A DNA stretch of 11,985 nt from Gemmatimonadota bacterium. GTDB taxonomy: Bacteria > Gemmatimonadota > Gemmatimonadetes > Palauibacterales > Palauibacteraceae. Below, piece by piece: positions 1-7,410 of the stretch; the stretch's first letter is position 1; every line of letters begins with the position of its first letter. Made by a program: the position numbers and the translations under genes. Location: contig JAUVPT010000028.1 of NCBI GenBank assembly GCA_030598525.1, positions 1-11,985 on the forward strand. Direction: 5' to 3'. The notes beneath the pieces were generated by a model. That model was not told the origin of the DNA and did not search any database. It saw only the letters and a program-made list of their open reading frames with translations.

Positions 1-1958
1 CGGACCTCGGCCGGATTCGGAAATCGCTGCGCGGCCGCCGGTACGCCCTGGTGCGTCCTCTTGACCGGTATGTGATGCATCTTCCGGAGCGCCTCCAGGT
101 GACGGACGGCTCCGTGACCCTCCGGGCCGGTAGGTACTGCGTGCCGATACGGCGCGAAGGCATGTCACAGGTGGGTGGAATCGTCCACGACGAATCTGCG
201 ACCCATCGCACGATCTTCGTCGAACCGCCCGAAGCGATTGAGGCCATGAACCGGATCGCGGAGCTGGAGCGCGAAGAGTTACGTGAGACTCAGCGCGTAC
301 TCCGCGAGCTGACGGAGCTCCTCCGGCCGCAGTCGCCTGCTCTCCAGGAGAGCCTCTCGGCGTTGGCCCAGGCTGATAGCCTGTACGCCCGGGCACGGTA
401 CGCGCTCGGGCACGGAGGCTGTCGACCGGTCGTTGTGACCGATGACCGGTCGGCCGGCAGCGTCGCCTATCGTGCCGTCGATGCCAGGCACCCCCTTCTC
501 GAAACTGCCGGCGAGCCAGTGGTACCGTTTCACCTGGACCTCCACCCGGACGAGCGAGTTCTGCTGATCAGCGGGCCGAACGCCGGCGGAAAGACCGTTC
601 TGCTCAAGGCCATCGGTCTTCTTTCCGCCATGGCGCAGTCCGGGATCATTCCTCCGGTAGGGGAGGGGACTCGTTTCCCGCTGTTTCGCTCCTTCCATGC
701 GATCATCGGAGACGAGCAGTCGATCCAGGCGTCGCTCTCGACGTTCAGCGCGCAGGTGGAGGGACTGCGCCAGATTCTCGAGACGGCGGACGGAAGCTCG
801 CTCGTCCTGGTGGACGAGCTGGGCGGTAACACGGATCCGGCGGAAGGCGGAGCGCTCGCGGCGGCCGTTCTGCTCCGTCTCGCAAGGCAGGGGGGACTCT
901 CCGTGGTGACGACGCACCTGGGTGAGCTGAAGGATCTTGCGGCGCAGGAAACGTCGATCGTCAACGCATCGCTGCAGTTCGACACTGAAGCGATGCGGCC
1001 CACCTTCCGCTTGATCCGCGACCGACCGGGCCGGAGCTACGCACTGGAGATCGCCGGGCGCCTGGGCCTCCCGGACGACATCCTGGCGACGGCGCGCTCC
1101 CGGCTTACCGGGGGAGAACGGCGGGTCGATGCACTGCTCCGCGAGCTGGAGGAGCGGGAAGCGGAAGTGAATAGGCTGGCGGTCGAGGCCAGGCTGGCCG
1201 CGCATCGCACGAGCGAGACCCGGCAGAGCCTGGACGAGACTGCCGAGCGGCTCGAAAGACGGGAGAGGGAGATCGAGAGAGAGGCCCGGCAGCGGGTGGA
1301 GAAGTATCTCCTCGATGCACGCCGCTCGGTAGAGACCGAGGTAGAACGCCTGCGCCAGATCGCCGCGACGGCCTCGGCGGCCTCACCGGCAGAGGCGCCG
1401 ATCCTCGATGCGGCGGTGCGCGAGACGCGGGCCGGGATCGAGCAGTTGTTGCGGGACAGTCGGACGCCGGGCGCCGAGGTGCGGCCGCCCCGGATACCAA
1501 GCTCGGACCCGCTGGTCGTGGGGGAGGGGGCGCGCTCACGCTCGCTGGCTGTCGAAGGAGAAGTGCTCGAAATCCGCGGCCAGGAGGCGGTCCTGGAGGC
1601 GGGAGGGATGCGCTTCACTCTGACACTGGCGGACCTCGAGCCTACGGGTCGGGTCTCCCGAAACAGAGTCTCCGGTTCGGCCTCGCCTCTCCCGGAAATC
1701 GCTCCCGCGACCGAGATCGATATGCGGGGGCTTCGTGTCGAGGAGGTGGAGGGCGTGCTGTCACAGGGACTCGACGCGGCGTTCGTCAACGACGTACCCA
1801 GTCTGCGTATCATCCATGGGAAGGGTACCGGCGCACTGCGGCAGGAGGTCGCCCGGGTCCTGGACAGTGACGGCCGTGTCCATACGTACCGCCTCGGAGG
1901 TTTCCAGGAAGGGGGCTCAGGGGTTACCGTAGTCGAGTTCGGGAGCGCAATCAACTGA
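1..1958 (+). CDS. mutS2: Endonuclease MutS2 (5' end outside window)
   Basis: MutS2 is a MutS-family ATPase linked to suppression of homologous recombination and, in Firmicutes, to rescue of collided ribosomes. The frame is open from the left edge (first full codon at base 3), so about 130-150 N-terminal residues of a roughly 780-residue family protein are missing. A GTG at 51 is inside the conserved core and is not the start. Visible in order: the clamp/lever region; Walker A GPNAGGKT (573-596); the family stretch GDEQSIQASLSTFS (about 708-749); Walker B VDELGGNTDP (about 810-840); a long charged coiled coil (about 1120-1370); a KOW-like linker (about 1518-1640); and a C-terminal Smr nuclease domain with IDMRG (about 1716) and HGKGTG (about 1815). 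The Walker B loop reads GGN where most family members have GAG. The gene is followed by dnaG after 65 bases. The family assignment is secure; the cellular role is known only from homologues. Confidence 0.95.
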   Translation, partial: DLGRIRKSLRGRRYALVRPLDRYVMHLPERLQVTDGSVTLRAGRYCVPIRREGMSQVGGIVHDESATHRTIFVEPPEAIEAMNRIAELEREELRETQRVLRELTELLRPQSPALQESLSALAQADSLYARARYALGHGGCRPVVVTDDRSAGSVAYRAVDARHPLLETAGEPVVPFHLDLHPDERVLLISGPNAGGKTVLLKAIGLLSAMAQSGIIPPVGEGTRFPLFRSFHAIIGDEQSIQASLSTFSAQVEGLRQILETADGSSLVLVDELGGNTDPAEGGALAAAVLLRLARQGGLSVVTTHLGELKDLAAQETSIVNASLQFDTEAMRPTFRLIRDRPGRSYALEIAGRLGLPDDILATARSRLTGGERRVDALLRELEEREAEVNRLAVEARLAAHRTSETRQSLDETAERLERREREIEREARQRVEKYLLDARRSVETEVERLRQIAATASAASPAEAPILDAAVRETRAGIEQLLRDSRTPGAEVRPPRIPSSDPLVVGEGARSRSLAVEGEVLEIRGQEAVLEAGGMRFTLTLADLEPTGRVSRNRVSGSASPLPEIAPATEIDMRGLRVEEVEGVLSQGLDAAFVNDVPSLRIIHGKGTGALRQEVARVLDSDGRVHTYRLGGFQEGGSGVTVVEFGSAIN

Positions 1959-2005
1959 GCGGAGGACGACAGGAATATTGAGGTGTGCCGCGGCTACTCC
2001 GGCGG

Positions 2006-2011
2006 AAGGAG
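2006..2011 (+). promoter_or_regulatory. Shine-Dalgarno site for dnaG
   Basis: AAGGAG lies 12 bases before the ATG at 2024. The spacing is a little long, but this ATG also gives the N-terminus expected for DnaG. The alternative GTG at 1985 would add 13 arginine-rich residues not usual in the family. Confidence 0.5.
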
Positions 2012-2023
2012 CAGCGAACGCTG

Positions 2024-3820
2024 ATGGTTAGCGACGCGCTGGTTCAAGAAATCCGGGAGCGCGCCGAAATCCTGGAGGTGTGTGGAGAGTTCGTCCCTCT
2101 CAAGCGAGCCGGCAAGACGTACCGAGGCCCCTGTCCCCTGCATGGAGGAGAGGGGCCGAATTTTTCGGTGGACCCCGTCCGGGGCATCTTCAAGTGCTTC
2201 GTGTGTGGCGAAGGTGGGGATGTCTTCTCCTTTCTCATGAAGCATCTCGGCCTCGACTTTCCGTCGGCGGTCCGACAGGTCGCGGCGCGGGTGGGAGTCG
2301 AAGTTCCCGAGGACTCCGAGCGCAGGGAAGACCCGTTCGCGCACCTGCGGGAAGTGACGGCCTTTGCCGAAGAGTGGTTCCGGTCCATGCTGCTCGACCC
2401 GGGAATCGGCGATCCGGCCAGGTCATACCTCACCGGCAGGGGCGTCGATCCGGACAGTGCCGAGGAGTACGGGCTCGGCTTCGCGCCGGAGGGGTGGCGC
2501 CGACTGCGTGACGCGGCGCACTCGCGGGGAATCGGGGACGACGACCTGCTGGAGGCGGGGCTGCTTGCCACCAGCGAGAGGGCGGACGAGCCGTACGATC
2601 GATTTCGCAACCGCGTGATGTTCGCGATTCGTGATCTACGTGATCGCCCGATCGCGTTCGGTGGTCGGGTGCTGACCGATGCGGACGAGCAGGCGCCGAA
2701 ATATATCAACTCTCCCGAGACTCCGATCTTCCATAAGAGCCGCACGCTGTACGGGCTGAACCGGGCCAGGCACGCCATCCGACGGGAAGAGCACTCGCTG
2801 GTGACCGAGGGTTTCATGGATGCGCTGTCCCTGCACATCGGTGGTTTCGCGACCGCCGTGGCCCCTCTCGGGACTGCCCTCACTTCCGAGCAGGCCGACC
2901 TCCTGAGGCGATATTCCGGCCGAGTCTATCTTCTATACGACAGTGACCCGGCGGGGCTGCGGGCCACGTTCCGGGCGGGTGACGTTCTGCTCGCGGCCGG
3001 TTGTCACCCCATGGTCGTGACCTTTCCGGAGGGCGAGGATCCGGACTCCCTGCTTCGGAGGGAGGGTGCAGACGCGCTTCGGGGATACATCGGGGATGCG
3101 GTCGACGTGCTCGAGCGCAAACTGCAGATCCTGGAGCGTCAGGGGTACCTCGACAGCATCGAGGGGAAGCGGCGCGCCGTGGACGGCCTTCTCAGCACGC
3201 TTCGATCCGTGAAAGACCCGGCTTTGCTGGATATCTATCGTGGAAGAGCCGCTGAGCGCACAGGGGTGCGCCGCGATACGCTGGTCAGCGAGGTGGCCCG
3301 GCAGCGATTCGTGGCGAGGCCACGGCGCGGCCTCGAAGGAAGCCGTGCCGCAACGGGTGTCTCGCCATCGGCGGAAGAGACTCGCGGGGTCGACGCCGTG
3401 GAGCGCTCTCTCCTTCTGCTACTGGCGAGGGACAGGGACCTCCTGGAGGTTGCCGTCGAAACCGGACTCGAGGATCAGCACTTTCGGGACGCCTTGCTCA
3501 GGCGCATCTATCAGGCGCTGCTGGTGGCATCCGACGGCGATCTGGACCTGTCGGACGATGCGGCGCTGGTGTGGACGGCGTTGCAGGAGGACGATAGCGA
3601 GGTGGTGCATCCGCGGGAGGCGTTCGACGAAATTGTGCGGCGCATCGTACATCGGGCCAAGCTGGACCGTCTCACGCAGATCGACAGGGAGCTCGAGCTG
3701 GCGGAAGAGGATCAGGCCATAAGTCTGTTGATCGAGAAGGAGGAGGTTGCGCGGGAACTCAGGGGGGCAGGTGTGCCGCTGAGCTTTCTGCGACGTTATT
3801 CTGAGAAGGCCCGTGCCTGA
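2024..3820 (+). CDS. dnaG: DNA primase DnaG
   Basis: DnaG makes the RNA primers for chromosome replication and works with the DnaB helicase at the fork. From the ATG at 2024 the protein is 598 residues, a normal length. It begins MVSDALVQEIRERAEI, as primases do. The N-terminal CHC2 zinc-binding domain has ligands C37, H40, C58 and C61. The catalytic core has the YDRFRNRVMF and PKYINSPETPIFHK blocks (about 191-238). The TOPRIM motifs are EGFMD (E262) and YDSDPAG (D306, D308), where the usual form is DGDxAG. Residues from about 450 form a helical, acidic helicase-interaction domain with weaker conservation. In many bacteria dnaG is followed by rpoD; here it is followed by a zinc-ribbon protein gene. 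An upstream GTG at 1985 is a possible but less likely start. Confidence 0.96.
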   Translation: MVSDALVQEIRERAEILEVCGEFVPLKRAGKTYRGPCPLHGGEGPNFSVDPVRGIFKCFVCGEGGDVFSFLMKHLGLDFPSAVRQVAARVGVEVPEDSERREDPFAHLREVTAFAEEWFRSMLLDPGIGDPARSYLTGRGVDPDSAEEYGLGFAPEGWRRLRDAAHSRGIGDDDLLEAGLLATSERADEPYDRFRNRVMFAIRDLRDRPIAFGGRVLTDADEQAPKYINSPETPIFHKSRTLYGLNRARHAIRREEHSLVTEGFMDALSLHIGGFATAVAPLGTALTSEQADLLRRYSGRVYLLYDSDPAGLRATFRAGDVLLAAGCHPMVVTFPEGEDPDSLLRREGADALRGYIGDAVDVLERKLQILERQGYLDSIEGKRRAVDGLLSTLRSVKDPALLDIYRGRAAERTGVRRDTLVSEVARQRFVARPRRGLEGSRAATGVSPSAEETRGVDAVERSLLLLLARDRDLLEVAVETGLEDQHFRDALLRRIYQALLVASDGDLDLSDDAALVWTALQEDDSEVVHPREAFDEIVRRIVHRAKLDRLTQIDRELELAEEDQAISLLIEKEEVARELRGAGVPLSFLRRYSEKARA

Positions 3821-3857
3821 GGGCCGGGTCATACGACTTTCTGAAGACGGGGAGGAA

Positions 3858-4565
3858 ATGGAAGGCAATACCGTGGAGAGTCTCCTGCAGCTGCAGGAGA
3901 TCGACGCCCTGATCGTTGACAGGCAGGCCAGGCTCGCTGCCCTGCGGGCCGAGTCCGAACAGCTCGTTGCCGAACTGGAGGAACTGGAAAAGAAAACCGT
4001 GGTCCTGAACGGTCGTCTCGAGGAAGTCGAGGGCGAGCTACGCCACGCCGAGCGTACCGTCCAGGCCGGACGGGAGACCCTCAAGAGGTTGCAGGCTCGC
4101 GCGCAGGAAGTGCACAACATGCGCGAGCATACGGCGGCGCGGGCCGAGGTGGATGCCGCGAGACAGAATCTGGAGGCCGGGGAGGACGAACTTCTCGATG
4201 CGATGCAGGATCAGGAGACGGCCCGCTCGGCACTGAGTGAGCTCGAGGGAGATATTGCCAGCCGACAGCAGGAATACGGCGAGCGCCTCGAGGACCTGGA
4301 TGCGGAGCGCCGGCGACTGGACGAAGAGATCGCCATCGAGCTGGACCGGCGGAGCAACCGGGCCCTGCGAATCGACGAGCGGGCCCGCGTCATGTACGAC
4401 ATGGTTCGGCGGGGAAGGGCTGACAGTCCGCTGGCTCCGCTCGTCGAAGGGGTGTGCGGCCATTGCTATACGGCGATCCCGCTCCAGACACAGCAGGTGA
4501 TCCGCGCGGGTCGGGTGCTCGTGGTTTGCGAGACGTGCGGCGTGATCCTGCACGCTGTGGATTGA
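3858..4565 (+). CDS. Coiled-coil protein with C4-type zinc ribbon (FlgZ/CdsZ-like)
   Basis: The predicted protein is 235 residues. It opens with the family signature LLQLQEID near the N-terminus, followed by about 170 residues of Glu/Arg/Leu-rich coiled coil (two long helices with a turn near the NMREHTAARAEVD block). It ends in a zinc ribbon with CxxC pairs C200/C203 and C224/C227. This matches the family called C4-type zinc ribbon domain, which includes Helicobacter FlgZ (HP0958) and chlamydial CdsZ. Those members have been linked to flagellar RNA or type III secretion, but most bacteria that carry the gene have no assigned role for it. The start is uncertain. ATG 3858 gives the usual short leader before LLQLQEID, but GGGGAGG ends only two bases before it. 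GTG 3813, overlapping the dnaG stop, would add 15 residues. The gene is probably co-transcribed with dnaG. No enzyme activity is suggested by the sequence. Confidence 0.85.
   Translation: MEGNTVESLLQLQEIDALIVDRQARLAALRAESEQLVAELEELEKKTVVLNGRLEEVEGELRHAERTVQAGRETLKRLQARAQEVHNMREHTAARAEVDAARQNLEAGEDELLDAMQDQETARSALSELEGDIASRQQEYGERLEDLDAERRRLDEEIAIELDRRSNRALRIDERARVMYDMVRRGRADSPLAPLVEGVCGHCYTAIPLQTQQVIRAGRVLVVCETCGVILHAVD
3881..3900. repeat. Perfect 20-base palindrome inside a coding region
   Basis: Bases 3881-3890 (TCTCCTGCAG) are followed directly by their exact reverse complement. The palindrome has no loop and includes two PstI-type CTGCAG hexamers and a central CAGCTG. It lies in codons for S-L-L-Q-L-Q-E, a conserved peptide in this protein family, so it may be a by-product of coding. 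It could also be a symmetric protein-binding site. Confidence 0.6.
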
Positions 4566-4626
4566 CCTCCCGCGAGCGGCAATTTCTGACGGGGCGGCCC
4601 TGTACCGGAGCCGGGACGACCGAACC

Positions 4627-6354
4627 TTGAGGAGTCATGGCGCCGGACCGAGCCGGTGGATCATGCCGCTTCCGCTTCGGGAGGACAGGGTCGCGGCCCT
4701 GTCAGAGTCCGTTGGACTCCCCGACGACGTGTGCCGAATCCTCCTTCGCCGTGGTATTGATTCTTCCGAGGAGGCGCGCGCGTTCCTGCGCCCTCATCTC
4801 GCGTCCGTCCATTCGCCCCACGACCTGCCGGACATGGGGCCGGCCGTGGAGCGTATAGAGCGTGCCGTAGCGGGCGGCGAAACGATCCTGGTCCACGGTG
4901 ACTACGACGCGGACGGGATGTCTGCCGCCGCTTTGCTCACCCTCGGCTTTCGGGAACTCGGCGGCAGTGTCGAGGCTTTCGTGCCGCACCGTACGCGAGA
5001 CGGTTACGATCTCTCAGATGCGGGGATCAAGAAGGCGTCCGAGTCAGGGGCCTCGTTGATCGTGACGGCGGACTGCGGCGTGACGGCCTCGGCCGCGGTG
5101 GCGAAGGCTGCGTCGATGGGGATTGACGTGGTCGTCACGGACCACCACAGGCCGGGAAGCGAGATTCCCCGGGCGATAGCGGTCGTCGATCCGATGCTGC
5201 CTGGCAGTCGCTACCCGTTCCGCGACCTCGCCGGGGTCGGCGTGGCGTTCAAGCTCCTGTCAGCGCTGTACGAGCGGGTGGGAGCGGACGCTCCGAGTCT
5301 GAACCAGCACCTGGACCTGGTCGCCTTGGGAACAGTGGCTGACCAGATGCCGCTGACCGGCGAGAACCGGATCCTGGTGCGGGCTGGCTTGCGCGCGCTC
5401 GAACGCAGCCGAAAGACCGGCCTTCGCTCGTTGCTGGCGAGCGCCGGAATCTCGCCTGACCGCCGAATCGAGGCCGAGGACATCTCTTTTCGTCTCGCGC
5501 CGCGTCTCAACTCGGTCGGTCGGATGGCCGAGGCGGACGCCGGTCTGCGACTCCTTCTGGCAGGTGATCCACGCGAGGCCGAGCGCCTGGCGGATTACCT
5601 GGAACGCCAGAACGCCGAGCGGCGCCTGACCGACACGCGCGTGTACGAAGACGTGAAGAGAGAAGTCCGATCCCGCCTGCGCGATGAGGATCGCGCCGTA
5701 GTCTTGTGGGGAGACGACTGGCATCCGGGAGTTCTCGGCATCGTGGCGTCCCGCCTCGTAGAGAGCTATCACAGGCCCGCGATCGTCATCTCTTTTGACG
5801 GCGACGTGGGGCGGGGGTCCGGACGGTCGACCGAGGGTTTCCATCTGTTCAACGCTCTCCAGGAATGCGAGCCCATCCTCGAGCGTTTCGGGGGACACCG
5901 GATGGCCGCCGGACTCACGGTCCGACGGGAACGCGTCGAAGAGCTGGCCACTCGCCTGCAAGAGATGGCTCGCCGTGACCTGTCGGATCGCGAGCCGGTC
6001 GAGGAGATTCGACTCGACCTCGAGGTGTCCGTGAAACGTCTCGGCTACGACCTCCTCCGGTGGCTCGGCCACCTGGCCCCGTTTGGATCCGGGAATCCGA
6101 CACCGGTATTGATGGTACGGGGTGTGACCCTCGATCGGCCGTCACGCGTGGGCAACGATGGGGGACACCTCCGCTTCCAGCTGGTGGGCGACGGCCAACG
6201 GGTTCCGGCGATCGCCTTCGGCATGGGCCGTCGACTCGCAGAGGCTCGATCCTCCGAGCGAATGGATGTGGCGCTGGAGATCGCCGAGAACAGTTGGAAC
6301 GGGCGTCGTGAAGTGCAGGCCCGAGTCCTGGACTTCCGTCCCACCGATCCGTGA
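4627..6354 (+). CDS. recJ: Single-stranded-DNA-specific exonuclease RecJ
   Basis: RecJ degrades single-stranded DNA 5' to 3' in recombination and repair, using a DHH phosphoesterase centre with metal ions. Numbering from the ATG at 4663, the protein shows HGDYDADG (D80, D82, D84), TADCGV (D137), TDHH (D160, H161, H162) and HLDLVALGTVAD (D218). The LAPRLNSVGRM block follows. The DHHA1 domain has GRGSGRS (about 383-389) and FGGHRMAAG (about 409-417), and an OB-like tail follows with FGSGNPTP (about 474-481). The length is 575 residues from TTG 4627 or 563 from ATG 4663, both normal. I use TTG 4627 because it keeps the Arg-Trp pair just before the first strand that RecJ proteins often have, but its Shine-Dalgarno match is poor. 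The nearby good site leads to an out-of-frame ATG (see findings). The stop overlaps the rsmD start by four bases. Confidence 0.95.
   Translation: MRSHGAGPSRWIMPLPLREDRVAALSESVGLPDDVCRILLRRGIDSSEEARAFLRPHLASVHSPHDLPDMGPAVERIERAVAGGETILVHGDYDADGMSAAALLTLGFRELGGSVEAFVPHRTRDGYDLSDAGIKKASESGASLIVTADCGVTASAAVAKAASMGIDVVVTDHHRPGSEIPRAIAVVDPMLPGSRYPFRDLAGVGVAFKLLSALYERVGADAPSLNQHLDLVALGTVADQMPLTGENRILVRAGLRALERSRKTGLRSLLASAGISPDRRIEAEDISFRLAPRLNSVGRMAEADAGLRLLLAGDPREAERLADYLERQNAERRLTDTRVYEDVKREVRSRLRDEDRAVVLWGDDWHPGVLGIVASRLVESYHRPAIVISFDGDVGRGSGRSTEGFHLFNALQECEPILERFGGHRMAAGLTVRRERVEELATRLQEMARRDLSDREPVEEIRLDLEVSVKRLGYDLLRWLGHLAPFGSGNPTPVLMVRGVTLDRPSRVGNDGGHLRFQLVGDGQRVPAIAFGMGRRLAEARSSERMDVALEIAENSWNGRREVQARVLDFRPTDP
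4629..4634 (+). promoter_or_regulatory. Shine-Dalgarno-like GAGGAG near the recJ start
   Basis: GAGGAG precedes an ATG at 4637 by two bases, the best ribosome-binding signal in this 97-base gap. That ATG is out of frame with recJ and would open a 73-codon frame with no resemblance to a known protein. The site therefore does not serve the recJ frame directly as read, which leaves the recJ start unresolved. Confidence 0.4.
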
Positions 6355-6908
6355 GCCTTCGGATCATCGCGGGCGAGTTCCGGGGACGCCGGATCCAGGC
6401 GCCGGAGGGGCGCTCGACCCGGCCAACACGTGAGGAGGTTCGAGAGGCCTGGTTCAACGTGCTCGGCGACCGAGTTGTGGGAACCCGTGTGCTGGACCTC
6501 TTCGCGGGATCAGGGGCCCTGGGCTTCGAGGCACTTTCCCGGGGCGCGTCGCGTGTCTGTTTCGTCGAATCAAGCAGGGGAGTCCTCATCGTGTTGAAGC
6601 GCAATATTGAAGCTCTCGGTGTGGCCCCCCGGACCGAAGTGCTCAAGGCGGATGCGCTGACTGTGGTCTCGGACCTCGCGCTCAGCGGGAAGCGCACATG
6701 GGACCTCGTGCTCGCCGACCCGCCGTACGCCGGAGATGAGGCCGCCCAGCTGGTTTCAACCTTCAGTCGGGCTGCATTCGCGGGTATCCTGTGTGTGGAG
6801 CACGCATCGGGGGTAGATTTCCCGGTCGCACCTGACTGGCAACGGCGCTACGGAGAAACCGCCCTGTCGATCTTCCTGGATCCGATTGAAGGAGCCACCC
6901 ATGGTTGA
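6351..6908 (+). CDS. rsmD: 16S rRNA (guanine(966)-N(2))-methyltransferase RsmD
   Basis: RsmD uses S-adenosylmethionine to methylate N2 of G966 (E. coli numbering) in 16S rRNA of the small subunit. The 185-residue protein has the family N-terminus RIIAGEFRGRR, then TRPTREEVREAWFNVL. The SAM-binding motif I is DLFAGSGALGFEALSRGA (about 49-66), and the catalytic motif IV is LADPPYAG (D123, P124, P125, Y126). Length and motif order are normal. The GTG start sits in the GTGA that ends recJ, so translation is likely coupled. Its 3' end overlaps coaD by eight bases. The rsmD-coaD pairing is common across bacteria and supports both calls. Confidence 0.94.
   Translation: MSLRIIAGEFRGRRIQAPEGRSTRPTREEVREAWFNVLGDRVVGTRVLDLFAGSGALGFEALSRGASRVCFVESSRGVLIVLKRNIEALGVAPRTEVLKADALTVVSDLALSGKRTWDLVLADPPYAGDEAAQLVSTFSRAAFAGILCVEHASGVDFPVAPDWQRRYGETALSIFLDPIEGATHG
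6889..6894 (+). promoter_or_regulatory. Shine-Dalgarno site for coaD
   Basis: AAGGAG lies six bases before the ATG at 6901, near-ideal spacing. It settles the coaD start at 6901 rather than the in-frame TTG at 6886, which would place this site inside the gene. It lies within the last codons of rsmD. Confidence 0.8.
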
Positions 6909-7410
6909 CGAACGGATCGCCATCTACCCGGGGTCATTCGATCCCCTGACGCTGGGCCACGACGACATCGTGCGGCGTTGCCTCAGGCTCGTGGACCGCG
7001 TCCTCATTGCAATCGCCGCCAGTGCTTCCGAGGCCAAGAGTCCTGCGTTCTCGCTTGACGAGCGCGTTGAGTTGACCCGGGAGGTCTACTCCGATGAACC
7101 GAGGGTGGAGGTCGTTCCGTTCGAAGGGCTCCTCGTCGACTTCGCCCGGCGGAGGGGTGCGCGGTTGATCGTGAGGGGGCTCAGGGCCGTCAGCGACTTC
7201 GAGTACGAGTTCCAGATGGCGCTGATGAACCGATCGCTGTGGCCTGAAATCGAGGTGATTTTCATGGCTCCCGCGAGCAACTACACATTCCTCAGCTCGT
7301 CGCTCGTCCGGGAGGTCGCCCGGCTCGGCGGGGACGTATCGGGCTTCGTGCCACTGCCAGTACTCAGGGAGTTGGCGCGGGTGTACGGCGCGGCGGTGAC
7401 GGGCGAGTGA
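6901..7410 (+). CDS. coaD: Phosphopantetheine adenylyltransferase CoaD
   Basis: CoaD joins 4'-phosphopantetheine and ATP to give dephospho-CoA and pyrophosphate, the penultimate step of coenzyme A synthesis. From ATG 6901 the protein is 169 residues, slightly above the usual 160. It shows the nucleotidyltransferase signature YPGSFDPLTLGH (T17-x-G-H20), the central block IVRGLRAVSDFEYEFQMALMNR and the C-terminal LSSSLVRE motif that binds ATP phosphates. The start is fixed by AAGGAG six bases upstream. It overlaps rsmD by eight bases, and its own stop overlaps the pta start by four bases, so the product of a CoA-pathway gene is made next to an enzyme that uses CoA. Confidence 0.95.
   Translation: MVDERIAIYPGSFDPLTLGHDDIVRRCLRLVDRVLIAIAASASEAKSPAFSLDERVELTREVYSDEPRVEVVPFEGLLVDFARRRGARLIVRGLRAVSDFEYEFQMALMNRSLWPEIEVIFMAPASNYTFLSSSLVREVARLGGDVSGFVPLPVLRELARVYGAAVTGE

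Noticed and set aside
51..53. GTG at 51 as the start of mutS2
   Set aside because: The frame is open back to base 3, and the protein from 51 would lack the N-terminal part of the family. The gene is cut by the window edge.
4563..4600. TTGACC at 4563-4568 as a -35 box of a recJ promoter
   Set aside because: No acceptable -10 element lies 16-19 bases downstream, and the hexamer overlaps the stop of the previous gene.
4637..4858. A 73-codon frame from an ATG with a Shine-Dalgarno-like site, as a leader peptide or small gene
   Set aside because: The protein is Arg/Ser/Pro-rich with no family likeness and overlaps the conserved recJ N-terminus. The start signal is better explained as a question about the recJ start.
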